A stretch of 64,000 bases of DNA from Negativibacillus massiliensis. GTDB taxonomy: Bacteria; Bacillota; Clostridia; Oscillospirales; Ruminococcaceae. The notes beneath the pieces are model-generated. The model saw nothing but the letters and a program-made list of their open reading frames with translations. It was not told where the DNA came from and made no database searches. Of the stretch, positions 50,801 through 57,377 are shown piece by piece. The DNA is taken from positions 868,001-932,000 of the forward strand of contig NZ_FTRU01000008.1 in NCBI RefSeq assembly GCF_900148495.1. Reading direction: 5' to 3'. Each line of letters starts with the position of its first letter. Within the stretch, counting starts at the first letter, position 1. The translations under genes were made by a program, and so were the position numbers.

Positions 50801-51240
50801 GTTATGTGGAAGAGCATGGCAATCAGCTTGCGATTCATAAGCTTAAGCACAATCTGCCGTTAACCGAGATCGATTACCGAGAGCTGGAACATATCCTGAC
50901 GGTAGAACTGGGAAGCCGTGAGGATTACCGGCGGGAATTTGGAGATACGCCGTTTGGTCTGCTGATTCGAAAGATTGCAAAGCTCGATCATGAAGCGGCG
51001 ATGCAGGCTTTTTCCCAGTTTATCAACGACCAATCACTGACCCAGTCGCAGATTGCATTTGTTCACAAGGTGATTCACTATGTCGAACAGAACGGCTACA
51101 TGGAAAGTGTGACAGCACTGCAAAAGCCACCATTTGACAAGCCGGTTTCCTTCCTGAAGCTATTTAACAATACGCAGCGAGAACAGCTTCTGCAGGTAAT
51201 TCATTCAGTGAAGGGTAACGCGGAAAACGTAATTGCATAA
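47869..51240 (+). CDS. hsdR: Type I restriction-modification system, restriction/translocase subunit
   Basis: 1123 residues. An N-terminal DUF4145-like helical domain (1-140) and a coiled coil (150-195) precede the PD-(D/E)XK nuclease core (CDYVLFGRDGLPLAVVEAKR, about 240-262). The SF2 translocase has Walker A MATGTGKTRTAASLVDVL (about 368), DESH in LIIIDESHRSIFKKY, TATPKTD, and motif VI in MIGRGTRLCKG. It moves DNA and cuts unmethylated targets with HsdM and HsdS. All motifs are intact, so an active system is expected. Confidence 0.95.
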   Translation: MTNFSFLQSKPEYALFASACIEAETIYASAPAMCAVGCRKALELAVKWVYSADNTMQMPYKDNLQSLIHEPSFRFAVDYNTWGKIPFIIKLGNLAVHTERSVQKCDALVSLRSLFEFVQWIDYCYGEDYVERTFDEALIPTEKVVVDTKKIKEQESLLNKKDAEIEALRRQIEQMSAQYTAKKEEHKQKRTFEPEELSEYKTRKIYIDVDMKQMGWKFDGADADVFEEYPVEGMAGIPGQMGYCDYVLFGRDGLPLAVVEAKRTSRDPNTGYKQASLYADCLEYKFGRRPMIFTTNGFETYFQDELSGAQRKVSAIFSKDDLQKLMNRRTEKLDLMNIPVDDRITDRYYQKEAIRAVCEKTQQGFRKHLLVMATGTGKTRTAASLVDVLSRGKWVTNILFLADRTALVKQAKDGFKDYLPEMSLCNLCTNKDDRNARIVFSTYPTILNAIDDTKTLEGQRLFTPTHFDLIIIDESHRSIFKKYRAIFEYFDAVLVGLTATPKTDVDRNTYDFFEMPHNIPTYAYDYETAVYQDHVLVPYYNYEVKTKFLEEGITYEDLSDADKERYEDDFIEDDGSLPDFIPSAQLNQFVFNEATVDTVLQDLMERGIKVAGGDRLGKTIIFAQNKRHAQFILERFYKLYPQYSSFAQRVICEDSYAQRVIDDFKVAEKEPHIAVSVDMMDTGIDAPECVNLVFFKKVRSKAKFWQMIGRGTRLCKGLSCIDQIDGEYTDKRRFLIFDYCGNFEYFRQKQNGYEAKETKSLTENIFSKRIRIAMNLQEAAYSDAQYQEWRETLVDTCRKQICTLNPELIEVRLQRQFVEKFQKPDALECIGEGDKGELIGKIAPIVRSQDPDEYAKRFDNFMYGLILSHMEQMPSFRSAKKQLQNMAVLLEKKANVPKVKEKITLIREIGSETFWEANDILLFEQVRRELRGIISILVEGESRKMITTSLSDPVMEQQEGVLLDQAYDFEDYRQKVNRYVEEHGNQLAIHKLKHNLPLTEIDYRELEHILTVELGSREDYRREFGDTPFGLLIRKIAKLDHEAAMQAFSQFINDQSLTQSQIAFVHKVIHYVEQNGYMESVTALQKPPFDKPVSFLKLFNNTQREQLLQVIHSVKGNAENVIA

Positions 51241-51349
51241 AGTGCAGAGAAAAGGTAGGTTTGACAGCTGTACTGACCTTTAATTACATTCAGAATTTTC
51301 AATTACTTTACACCAACCATAGTTACTGAAAGTAAAAGGGAGGCTGGAT

Positions 51350-51787
51350 ATGTATACAAAAGTAGAACTCAAAGATTTCAATATTTATGAATTTCTACAG
51401 GAGCATAAAAAAGATCTTATTACAGTTGTTACTGGTAGTTGGTATCCAGAAAATCATACAGGTTCGTATCTATACCGAACAATTTATGAAAACCGAATAA
51501 CAAAACTGCGGCAAAAAGATTTTGAGAGTATAAAAAGTTCCAACCGAGTTATGCTTGAGGCTATATTAGATGCCTGTCAGCAAATTAAACTTCAGGACAA
51601 GCAGTTGTTTGTTTTGTCTCCTACCCAGCTTGGTTTTAAAAAAGCTGAGCGGGGTAATGGTCCAAATGCTGACATTATAAAGCAAATTTTGGGTGTTTGT
51701 AGAGAAAAGAATATTGAAATCTGTACGATATATATTTCCTACGGTGGAGAGTTTATAAGGGAATTTTTAAAATCACCTTTTCATTAA
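51350..51787 (+). CDS. Uncharacterised protein, possible RNase H-like fold
   Basis: 145 residues, AT-richer than its neighbours, ATG after GGGAGGCTGGAT. The family is not recognised. The order of a strand (LITVVTGSWY), SNRVMLEAILDACQQIK, a strand LFVLSPTQLGF and a helix GPNADIIKQILGVCREKN resembles RNase H folds (NNRxELxAxIxAL ... DSQ ...), but the catalytic acidic residues are not clearly kept. It follows hsdR by 109 bp and ends just before the terminator at 51794, so it may be part of the defence locus. Confidence 0.6.
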   Translation: MYTKVELKDFNIYEFLQEHKKDLITVVTGSWYPENHTGSYLYRTIYENRITKLRQKDFESIKSSNRVMLEAILDACQQIKLQDKQLFVLSPTQLGFKKAERGNGPNADIIKQILGVCREKNIEICTIYISYGGEFIREFLKSPFH

Positions 51788-51793
51788 AACTAA

Positions 51794-51830
51794 GAGCATC
51801 ACCCTAATCCTAAGGTGATGCTCCTTTTTA
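51794..51830 (+). terminator. Terminator with GAGCATCACC stem (right copy)
   Basis: GAGCATCACC (51794-51803) pairs with GGTGATGCTC (51814-51823), then CTTTTT. Its arms are identical to those at 44186-44216, while the loops differ. Confidence 0.85.
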
Positions 51831-51846
51831 TATCCCAGGCCTTTTG

Positions 51847-52404
51847 TCACGAGAAGGTTTGCAGCAAAAAGTTTTCGAGCTCTTCCAGTACCTCCCGATT
51901 TTCCGGGCAGTTTATCAGATAGTATACATTGAATTTTTCGGACCCGTAGCGGAAGGCGGGACTTGTTTCAAAGCAAAGCTCCTTCTGACATAGTGTAATT
52001 GTGAGGTTGCTGACCCAGGAAAACCGAATCCGATATTCGTACCCGTTTTCTAAGCGGTGTTGGGTGGAAAATTCGTGGTACTTTCCAAGCTTTTTGCGAA
52101 CCTTTAAGGAGGAAAGAAGTTTGCAGATTTGATCTGTGTCCTGAGAAGAGAGTAACTCAAAATCATAAAATGATGGGAGTGTTCCCCGTACGCCGAGAAC
52201 GTCCTGCTGTAACCCGGGCAAAGCTTCCGGCAGAACGTAGGTATCTTCATACTCCTTTCGTTCGTATGAATCGCTTAAGTTGTAAATCTCCCTTGCTTCC
52301 AAAACCTCTTTCAAGGTCCGAACAGGGAAGAGAATCTGGTATAACACAAAACAAAACAATATACAAAGAAAAAGAATCCGGGTGCGTTTTTTTGCAGGTT
52401 TCAC
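51847..52404 (-). CDS. Uncharacterised single-pass membrane protein (paralogue B)
   Basis: 185 residues from the GTG at 52404 (minus strand), preceded by AAAAAGGAGGTTATCC; a longer frame to 52512 has no ribosome site and no match to the paralogue. After a basic start and a membrane helix (about 9-25), the soluble part shares LSDSYERKEYEDTY, CKLLSSLKVRKKLGKY, LCQKELCFETSPAFRYGS and NVYYLINCPEN with paralogue A at 38106-38657. The function is unknown. The strongest conservation is in the C-terminal third. Confidence 0.72.
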   Translation of the reverse strand: MKPAKKRTRILFLCILFCFVLYQILFPVRTLKEVLEAREIYNLSDSYERKEYEDTYVLPEALPGLQQDVLGVRGTLPSFYDFELLSSQDTDQICKLLSSLKVRKKLGKYHEFSTQHRLENGYEYRIRFSWVSNLTITLCQKELCFETSPAFRYGSEKFNVYYLINCPENREVLEELENFLLQTFS

Positions 52405-52739
52405 AGGATAACCTCCTTTTTGAGGATTTCCCCAAGGTACATCGGGAGCAGTCAGGGACTCATCCGCAGAAAAATAGCAGGGGCTTTTTGGATCATCGGA
52501 CCACAGCAACAAGCAAAATACGAATTTTCACTTTCATTTTCTTTGCAGATGTGGTATCATTTTCCTAAGAGGACTTACTTTTTTCTTTGTTTCTTTTTCA
52601 TTTGAGCTGCCGGGCTGTGAGGATTAAAACGAGGATTTCAGGTAAGTCCTTTGTTATTTCTAACAGACTTTATCTTTATCCTTTTTCTTTATTATACCGC
52701 GTTTTTTGCTGTTTGGATATAGGTTTTCTGTGCAAATCC

Positions 52740-52768
52740 TTGACAAAAGCAGTATGTAAGGATATAAT
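52740..52768 (+). promoter_or_regulatory. Consensus promoter of marR
   Basis: TTGACA (52740-52745) and TATAAT (52763-52768) with a 17-base spacer. The operator at 52768-52785 overlaps the expected transcription start. Confidence 0.85.
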
Positions 52769-52785
52769 AAGTAACAAGTTACTTA
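52768..52785. promoter_or_regulatory. MarR-type operator, autoregulatory
   Basis: The perfect palindrome TAAGTAACAAGTTACTTA is placed immediately after the -10 box, where a bound MarR dimer would block transcription. A near-identical site lies before the MATE gene at 53307. Confidence 0.75.
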
Positions 52786-52807
52786 TATAAGGTCAGGTGA
52801 TGTTTTT

Positions 52808-53239
52808 ATGATGCCTTTTGGTTTAAAAATCGCGATCATCAATCGTGCTTTTCGGAAAAAGCTGGATGAAAAGGCTGCCGCGCTGGGTCTGACAGCGGTG
52901 CAGCTGAGGGTGCTGGGTTCCATCAGCCGTCTGGAGGCTGCCGGGGAAACGGAAATCCACCAGAACGATCTGGAGCGCATCGAACATGTGACCCATCCGG
53001 CGATGACCAAGCTTTTGCAGCGGCTGGAAAGCAAACAGCTGATTCGGTGCGTCCCCAGCGAAAGGGACCGGCGGTATAAAAAAATCACCTGCACCGAGCA
53101 GTCCGCCGAAATTTACAAGATGATCCTCACGCAGGATCAGGAGGTCTTTTCCGAGCTGTGCAGGACACTGACCAAGGAACAGCAGCAGCAGTTGCTGGTT
53201 CTTGCCGACATGATCCTGAAAAACATCGACGAGGAATAG
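52808..53239 (+). CDS. MarR-family transcriptional regulator
   Basis: 143 residues. The winged-helix region covers about 30-100, with LTAVQLRVLGSISRLEAAG, the recognition helix area THPAMTKLLQRLESKQLIR and the wing VPSERDRRYKKITCTEQ. The C-terminal helix ending NIDEE serves dimerisation. It likely represses itself and the MATE exporter downstream through the two matching palindromes. A hairpin at 53256-53299 separates it from the exporter gene. Confidence 0.93.
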   Translation: MMPFGLKIAIINRAFRKKLDEKAAALGLTAVQLRVLGSISRLEAAGETEIHQNDLERIEHVTHPAMTKLLQRLESKQLIRCVPSERDRRYKKITCTEQSAEIYKMILTQDQEVFSELCRTLTKEQQQQLLVLADMILKNIDEE

Positions 53240-53255
53240 GGCGTTTTCTGCAACC

Positions 53256-53299
53256 GGCAGCGCGCAAAATATCCCTTTGGCTGCGCTGCCTGCTTTTTT
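53256..53299 (+). terminator. Terminator or attenuator between marR and the MATE gene
   Basis: GGCAGCGC (53256-53263) pairs with GCGCTGCC (53283-53290), followed by TGCTTTTTT. Confidence 0.75.
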
Positions 53300-53306
53300 A
53301 TCCTAA

Positions 53307-53324
53307 TAGGTAACTAATTACTTA
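53307..53324. promoter_or_regulatory. MarR-type operator before the MATE exporter
   Basis: TAGGTAACTAATTACTTA differs from the marR operator at only a few positions and keeps the dyad. It lies 23 bases before the start codon, just upstream of AGGAGG. Confidence 0.65.
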
Positions 53325-53347
53325 TTTTACAGGAGGAGATTTTACCC

Positions 53348-54733
53348 ATGGAACATGCAGTACCACAAACACAAAGTCCGTTTGCCACAGAGCCGATCGG
53401 GCGGCTGATCGTAAAATTTGCCGTCCCCAGCGTGATCGCTTTGCTGGTCAATTCCCTGTACAACATCGTTGACCAGATCTTTATCGGCTGGGGAGTGGGA
53501 TACCTTGGAAACGGCGCCACCAACATCGTTTTCCCCATCACCATCATCGCGCTGGCGCTGTCCATGATGATCGGCAACGGCGGAGCTGCCTATCTGAGCC
53601 TGAAGATGGGCGAGGGAGAGGTGGAAATCGCTAAAAAGGGGGTAGGCAACGCTGTTACCCTGGTAACCATCGTCAGCATTCTGCTGGCTGTGGTCTTTCT
53701 TGTTTGGATCGACCCCATCCTGACGCTGTTCGGTGCGACCGATGTTCTGCGTCCTTTTGCGCTGGAATACGGCTTTATCATCGGTACCGGACTGCCGTTC
53801 ATGATGATTTCGGCAGCCATCAACTCGATGATCCGCGCCGACGGAAGTCCAAAATATGCCATGCTTTCGATGGTCATTGGCGCCATCATCAACGTAATCC
53901 TCGACCCGGTTTTCATCTTTGTCTTTCAGATGGGGGTCAAGGGGGCAGCGATTGCAACCATCATCGGTCAGGTAGCGTCCTTTGTGGTATCGGTGCTCTA
54001 TATGCCGCATTTTAAGAGCGTGCAGCTGAACAAATCGAGCTTTGCTCCCTGCGCAAAGGTGAGCGTGAACATCGTGATCTTCGGACTGAGCAGCTTTATC
54101 ACCCAGTTTGCCATCACCATCGTCATGGCGCTGACCAACAACCTGCTGGCAAAATACGGCGCGCAGTCGGTTTACGGTGCAGAAATCCCGCTGACCGCGA
54201 CCGGCATCGTCATGAAGGTAAACCAAATCATGATCGCCATTCTGCTGGGCATCGCAACCGGCACCCAGCCGATTATCGGATACAACTACGGCGCAAAGAG
54301 CTATCACCGCGTGAAAAAGGCGCTGGAGATCTCGCTGATCGCCTCGGAGATCGTATCGGTGGCAGCCTTTTTGATCTTCCAGTTTGCCCCGATGAGCGTG
54401 GTGTCGCTGTTTGGCTCCGAAGAGGGTCTATACAACGAGTTTGCCGTCAAGGCATTTCGCATCTTTTTGATGCTTTGTCCGCTGACCGGATTCCAGACCA
54501 TCGCGGCGGTCTATCTGCAGGCGGTGGGCAAACCGGTCAAATCTGCCATCTTGTCCCTTGCGCGTCAGATCATCTTTTTTGTGCCCACAGCGCTGATTCT
54601 TCCAATCTTCCTGGGCGTAGAAGGGGTTCTGTGGACAGGACCGGTTGCGGACGGTCTGGCATTTTTGCTTTCGCTTGCCTTTTTGCTGTATGAACGAAAC
54701 CATCTGAAACGCGGACACCTTGAAACCAGATAA
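53348..54733 (+). CDS. MATE-family multidrug exporter
   Basis: 461 residues with about twelve membrane helices in two repeats. Family motifs include FAVPSVIALLVNSLYNIVDQ near the N-terminus, GNGGAAYLSLKMGEGE, and GIATGTQPIIGYNYGAKSYH (about 299-318). It exports drugs or cationic compounds, driven by Na+ or H+. The MarR regulator upstream and the operator before this gene suggest induction by its substrate. ACAGGAGGAGATT precedes the ATG. Confidence 0.94.
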   Translation: MEHAVPQTQSPFATEPIGRLIVKFAVPSVIALLVNSLYNIVDQIFIGWGVGYLGNGATNIVFPITIIALALSMMIGNGGAAYLSLKMGEGEVEIAKKGVGNAVTLVTIVSILLAVVFLVWIDPILTLFGATDVLRPFALEYGFIIGTGLPFMMISAAINSMIRADGSPKYAMLSMVIGAIINVILDPVFIFVFQMGVKGAAIATIIGQVASFVVSVLYMPHFKSVQLNKSSFAPCAKVSVNIVIFGLSSFITQFAITIVMALTNNLLAKYGAQSVYGAEIPLTATGIVMKVNQIMIAILLGIATGTQPIIGYNYGAKSYHRVKKALEISLIASEIVSVAAFLIFQFAPMSVVSLFGSEEGLYNEFAVKAFRIFLMLCPLTGFQTIAAVYLQAVGKPVKSAILSLARQIIFFVPTALILPIFLGVEGVLWTGPVADGLAFLLSLAFLLYERNHLKRGHLETR

Positions 54734-54752
54734 CCCGAAGGAGGGAAACAAC

Positions 54753-55331
54753 ATGAAAAACAGAGTCATCACCATCAGCCGTGAGTTTGGAAGCGGCGGA
54801 CGAACCATCGGCAAAGCGGTTGCCGAACAGCTGGGCATCCCGTGCTACGACAACGAAATCCTGCAGGAGATCGCCAAAGAGAGCGGATTTGAGCAGAGCT
54901 ACATTCAGGAGACCGGAGAATATGCGCCGGGCGGATTTCTGGCAGCGGCATTTTCTCACCCGGCTTCCGGTCCCAGCAACGCCGACTATCTCTGGGAGAT
55001 GCAGTACAAGCTGATCGGTCAGCTGGCAGAAAAAGGTCCCTGCGTGATTGTCGGACGGTGCGCCGACTACATCCTGCGGGACAAGGCAGACTGTCTGCGG
55101 GTGTTCATCCACGCAGATCTGTCCTATCGGGCAAAGCGAATCGTGGAGGTATACGGCGAGCGGGAAAAATCCCCCGAACAGCGTCTGAAGGACAAGGACA
55201 AACGCCGCGCCGCCTATCACCGCTTTTACACCGACATGAAGTGGGGTCACGCGCAAAACTACGACCTGACACTCAACAGCGGCACACTGGGAATCGACAA
55301 ATGCGTAGAAATCATCAAGAGCCTGTACTAA
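54753..55331 (+). CDS. Cytidylate kinase-like family protein
   Basis: 192 residues from the ATG at 54753 (GGAGGGAAACAAC); an in-frame ATG at 54720 lies inside the MATE gene. VITISREFGSGGRTIGKAVA (4-23) is the modified P-loop of the cytidylate-kinase-like family (AAA_26/Cytidylate_kin2), and CVIVGRCADYILRDK and RVFIHADLSYRAKRIVEVYG follow. This family is distinct from Cmk and its substrate is undetermined. It lies 19 bp after the exporter and ends at a terminator. Confidence 0.9.
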   Translation: MKNRVITISREFGSGGRTIGKAVAEQLGIPCYDNEILQEIAKESGFEQSYIQETGEYAPGGFLAAAFSHPASGPSNADYLWEMQYKLIGQLAEKGPCVIVGRCADYILRDKADCLRVFIHADLSYRAKRIVEVYGEREKSPEQRLKDKDKRRAAYHRFYTDMKWGHAQNYDLTLNSGTLGIDKCVEIIKSLY

Positions 55332-55362
55332 AAAACATCCCTTCCACAAAAGGCTCTATCAC

Positions 55363-55396
55363 AAAACGGCAGGAGAATCATCTTCTGCCGTTTTTT
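55363..55396 (+). terminator. Rho-independent terminator
   Basis: AAAACGGCAGGAGA (55363-55376) pairs with TCTTCTGCCGTTTT (55381-55394) with one wobble and continues into Ts. Confidence 0.88.
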
Positions 55397-55506
55397 CTAG
55401 AAAATTTTAAAAAACAGAGCAAAAGTTGCATCTTTGTGCGCAACAAAGCCCCCGTCTGCGGGTATGGGTGAAAGGTCATCTTGACCCCAGAAAAGGAGGA
55501 TGCAAC

Positions 55507-56481
55507 ATGGCAAGACCGCAAAAAGAAGGACTGGACTATTTCCCACTGGACGTGGATTTCTTTTCCAACCGCAAGATCAAGGCGCTGATGGGCAGATTCG
55601 GCGCACAGGGCGTGACCTATTATCTTTATCTGCTGTGCGAGATTTACCGCGAGCACGGCTACTATCTGCAAACCGACGATGATTTTGACTACATTATCTC
55701 TGCCGAGCTTGGCATCGACCCGGAAAAGGCGGGGATGATCCTACAGTTTTTGCTCGAGCGCTCGCTGTTTGACCGGGAGCTGTTCGAGTCGGAAAAGGTG
55801 CTGACCTCCGCCTCGATCCAGAGCCGGTATCAGCTTGCGGTCAAGAGCCGCGGCAGCCAGCGGGAGGTCGGTGTGCACAAACGATACTGGATTCTTCCGC
55901 CGGAACAGACCTTGTCTTTTATCCAATGCGGCAGTAGTAGCGGCGATATCCCACCGCAAAACGAGGGTTTCTGTGAAGGAAACGGGGATAACTTTTTAAA
56001 AAATGACACAAAGAAAAGGAAAGAAAATAAAACAAAAGAAAATAAAAGCAAACAACAACAAAGAAAACCGGATGACGGTGATGTTGTGGTCGTGGACGAG
56101 CGCGAAGAAATTTTATCCTGTTATGAGCAGAATATCGGAAGTATTTCGGTTGCTGTAATAAGTCAGTTGAGCGATTATCTGCAAAACAGGGGGATTTCTT
56201 CCAAGCTGATGCACGCGGTGATTGAATATTCCGCCCTATATGGTGCAAAGAGCTGGCGGTATCTGCAAACGGTGCTGGATCACTGCCTTGCTAAGGGCAT
56301 CACCACGCCCGAACAGTTTGAAGAGGACTGCCAGTGCCGCAGGGAGCAGGGGAAGGTTTCGGGGGATTTTGCGGCATCGGCACAGAGGTTTAGCAGCGGT
56401 GAGGGGAGCTTTGGCAGCGAGTCGAGCCTTGACTTTGCGGCGATTCAGGAGTACATCAGTTCGGGGCGCGGGGTGATGTGA
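55507..56481 (+). CDS. DUF4373 / replication-initiation-like protein
   Basis: 324 residues from the ATG at 55507 (AAAGGAGGATGCAAC). Residues 1-90 match the Lin1244/Lin1753-like DUF4373 domain (GLDYFPLDVDFFSNRKIKAL; YYLYLLCEIYREHGYYL). A Lys/Asn/Gln-rich linker at about 155-190 contains poly-Gln and poly-Lys runs. Residues 205-290 resemble a DnaD C-terminal domain (YGAKSWRYLQTVLDHCLAKGI). Such proteins are usually phage or ICE replication initiators, yet no other mobile-element gene is seen nearby. Confidence 0.78.
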   Translation: MARPQKEGLDYFPLDVDFFSNRKIKALMGRFGAQGVTYYLYLLCEIYREHGYYLQTDDDFDYIISAELGIDPEKAGMILQFLLERSLFDRELFESEKVLTSASIQSRYQLAVKSRGSQREVGVHKRYWILPPEQTLSFIQCGSSSGDIPPQNEGFCEGNGDNFLKNDTKKRKENKTKENKSKQQQRKPDDGDVVVVDEREEILSCYEQNIGSISVAVISQLSDYLQNRGISSKLMHAVIEYSALYGAKSWRYLQTVLDHCLAKGITTPEQFEEDCQCRREQGKVSGDFAASAQRFSSGEGSFGSESSLDFAAIQEYISSGRGVM

Positions 56482-56802
56482 GGGGGAAGGGCAATGTTAC
56501 AGATTCTACGAAAACAGAGTTTTGTGTCATTGCCCCTGAGAATCTCGACAAGCTCGATTCTCCGCTGGGAAAGCTGAGAAGGGGAAGGGCAATGTTTTGT
56601 GGGCTGTCCCAAACTCAAGTTTCTGCAAACTTGTTCGTTTTGCAGGGTGGCTCCCCGCCCCTGCACCCCGGGACTACTTTCTTGTGAAAAGAAAGTAGTC
56701 AAAGATTCACCAAAAACCTCCTGGTTTTTGGATTTCCAGCAGAAGGGGGAGGTCCCCCTTCGATTCCCCCAGTGATGCACCAAACTTTCGTGATAGACAT
56801 AG

Positions 56803-56938
56803 GGGGGGAGCGTGACCGCTTGCGGTTACTGCGGGGGCACAGCCCCCAGGGATATCTAAGGGGTGTCCCCTTAGACACGCCTTTCGTATCTTTCCTCGTG
56901 AAAGGAAAGATACCGCGGTGTGGAGCGCGGAGCTCCAC
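56803..56938 (+). repeat. Module B, copy 1
   Basis: Five hairpins in a row: GTGACCGC/GCGGTTAC, GGGGGC/GCCCCC, CTAAGGGG/CCCCTTAG, TATCTTTCC/GGAAAGATA and GTGGAGC/GCTCCAC. The third hairpin has loop TGT here but AAG in copies 2 and 3. The tail TTTGCTGAAACTTAAGTTT follows at 56949-56967. Confidence 0.88.
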
Positions 56939-57031
56939 AAATGAGAGGTTTGCTGAAACTTAAGTTTAGGTAGTATGTCAGACGTTTTGTTTTTTTCCTC
57001 AACAAAAAGAATTCGTCAACCTTTTCGTTTT

Positions 57032-57170
57032 GTGGGCTCATGCCGCCCACACTGGCACTGACTTTTCTTTTACGAGAAAAGTCAGCAAAAGCGTATCCAA
57101 GAGGAGGTGTCCTCTTGGATATCTCCTCAGGGGGAAGTATCCCCCACAGTCACTTCGTGACGTTCCCCCT
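57032..57170 (+). repeat. Module A, copy 1
   Basis: Five hairpins in a row: GTGGGC/GCCCAC (57032-57050), CTGACTTTTC/GAAAAGTCAG (57058-57084), TCCAAGAGGA/TCCTCTTGGA (57096-57119), GGGGGA/TCCCCC (57130-57145) and GTCAC/GTGAC (57149-57161). Confidence 0.88.
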
Positions 57171-57317
57171 CTTTTTTACCGGTAACGTTGTGATAAACAA
57201 GAGGATAAATAGCATTACAAAATCTTTAGGGCAATGACAGCAAAGTTTGTTTTCCAGAAAAACTAAAACATTGCCCTGATATCTTTTCGTCTGGTGATAG
57301 TTTTTTGCGCTAAAGTA

Positions 57318-57361
57318 TGCTATAATGAATTTCCAGATTTAATCTTACTGTGAGTAAGATT
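57318..57361 (+). promoter_or_regulatory. Extended -10 promoter and palindrome before the second MATE gene
   Basis: TGCTATAAT at 57318-57326 is an extended -10. Fifteen bases downstream AATCTTACT (57341-57349) and AGTAAGATT (57353-57361) form a perfect 9-bp dyad with a GTG centre, which may be an operator or a leader hairpin. Confidence 0.65.
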
Positions 57362-57377
57362 TTGGGGAGGAAATTTT

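Larger units (their letters stand above)
52405..52807. other. AT-rich intergenic region between paralogue B and marR
   Basis: No gene is supported here. The right end holds the marR promoter and operator (52740-52785). The rest is AT-rich, with a run of T at about 52570-52605 and no clear hairpin. Confidence 0.5.
56482..57377 (+). repeat. Hairpin-module intergenic locus 1
   Basis: 896 non-coding bases made of successive hairpins: GGGCAATG/CATTGCCC (56489-56534), GAGAATC/GATTCTC (56537-56562), an E/F segment (56611-56673, seen inverted at 61763-61827), ACTACTTTCTT/AAGAAAGTAGT (56673-56699), CCAAAAACC/GGTTTTTGG (56708-56729), module B (56803-56938), module A (57032-57170), and an inverted copy of the GGGCAATG hairpin (57228-57277). 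Open frames in this region follow the DNA repeats and are not genes. The promoter of the next gene is at its right end. Confidence 0.85.

Noticed and set aside
56772-56963. Recurring peptide RDRLRLLRGHSPQG in open frames at 56772, 58791 and 61844
   Set aside because: The similarity follows the hairpin modules at DNA level, the frames start in unrelated sequence, and stems rather than codons are conserved.
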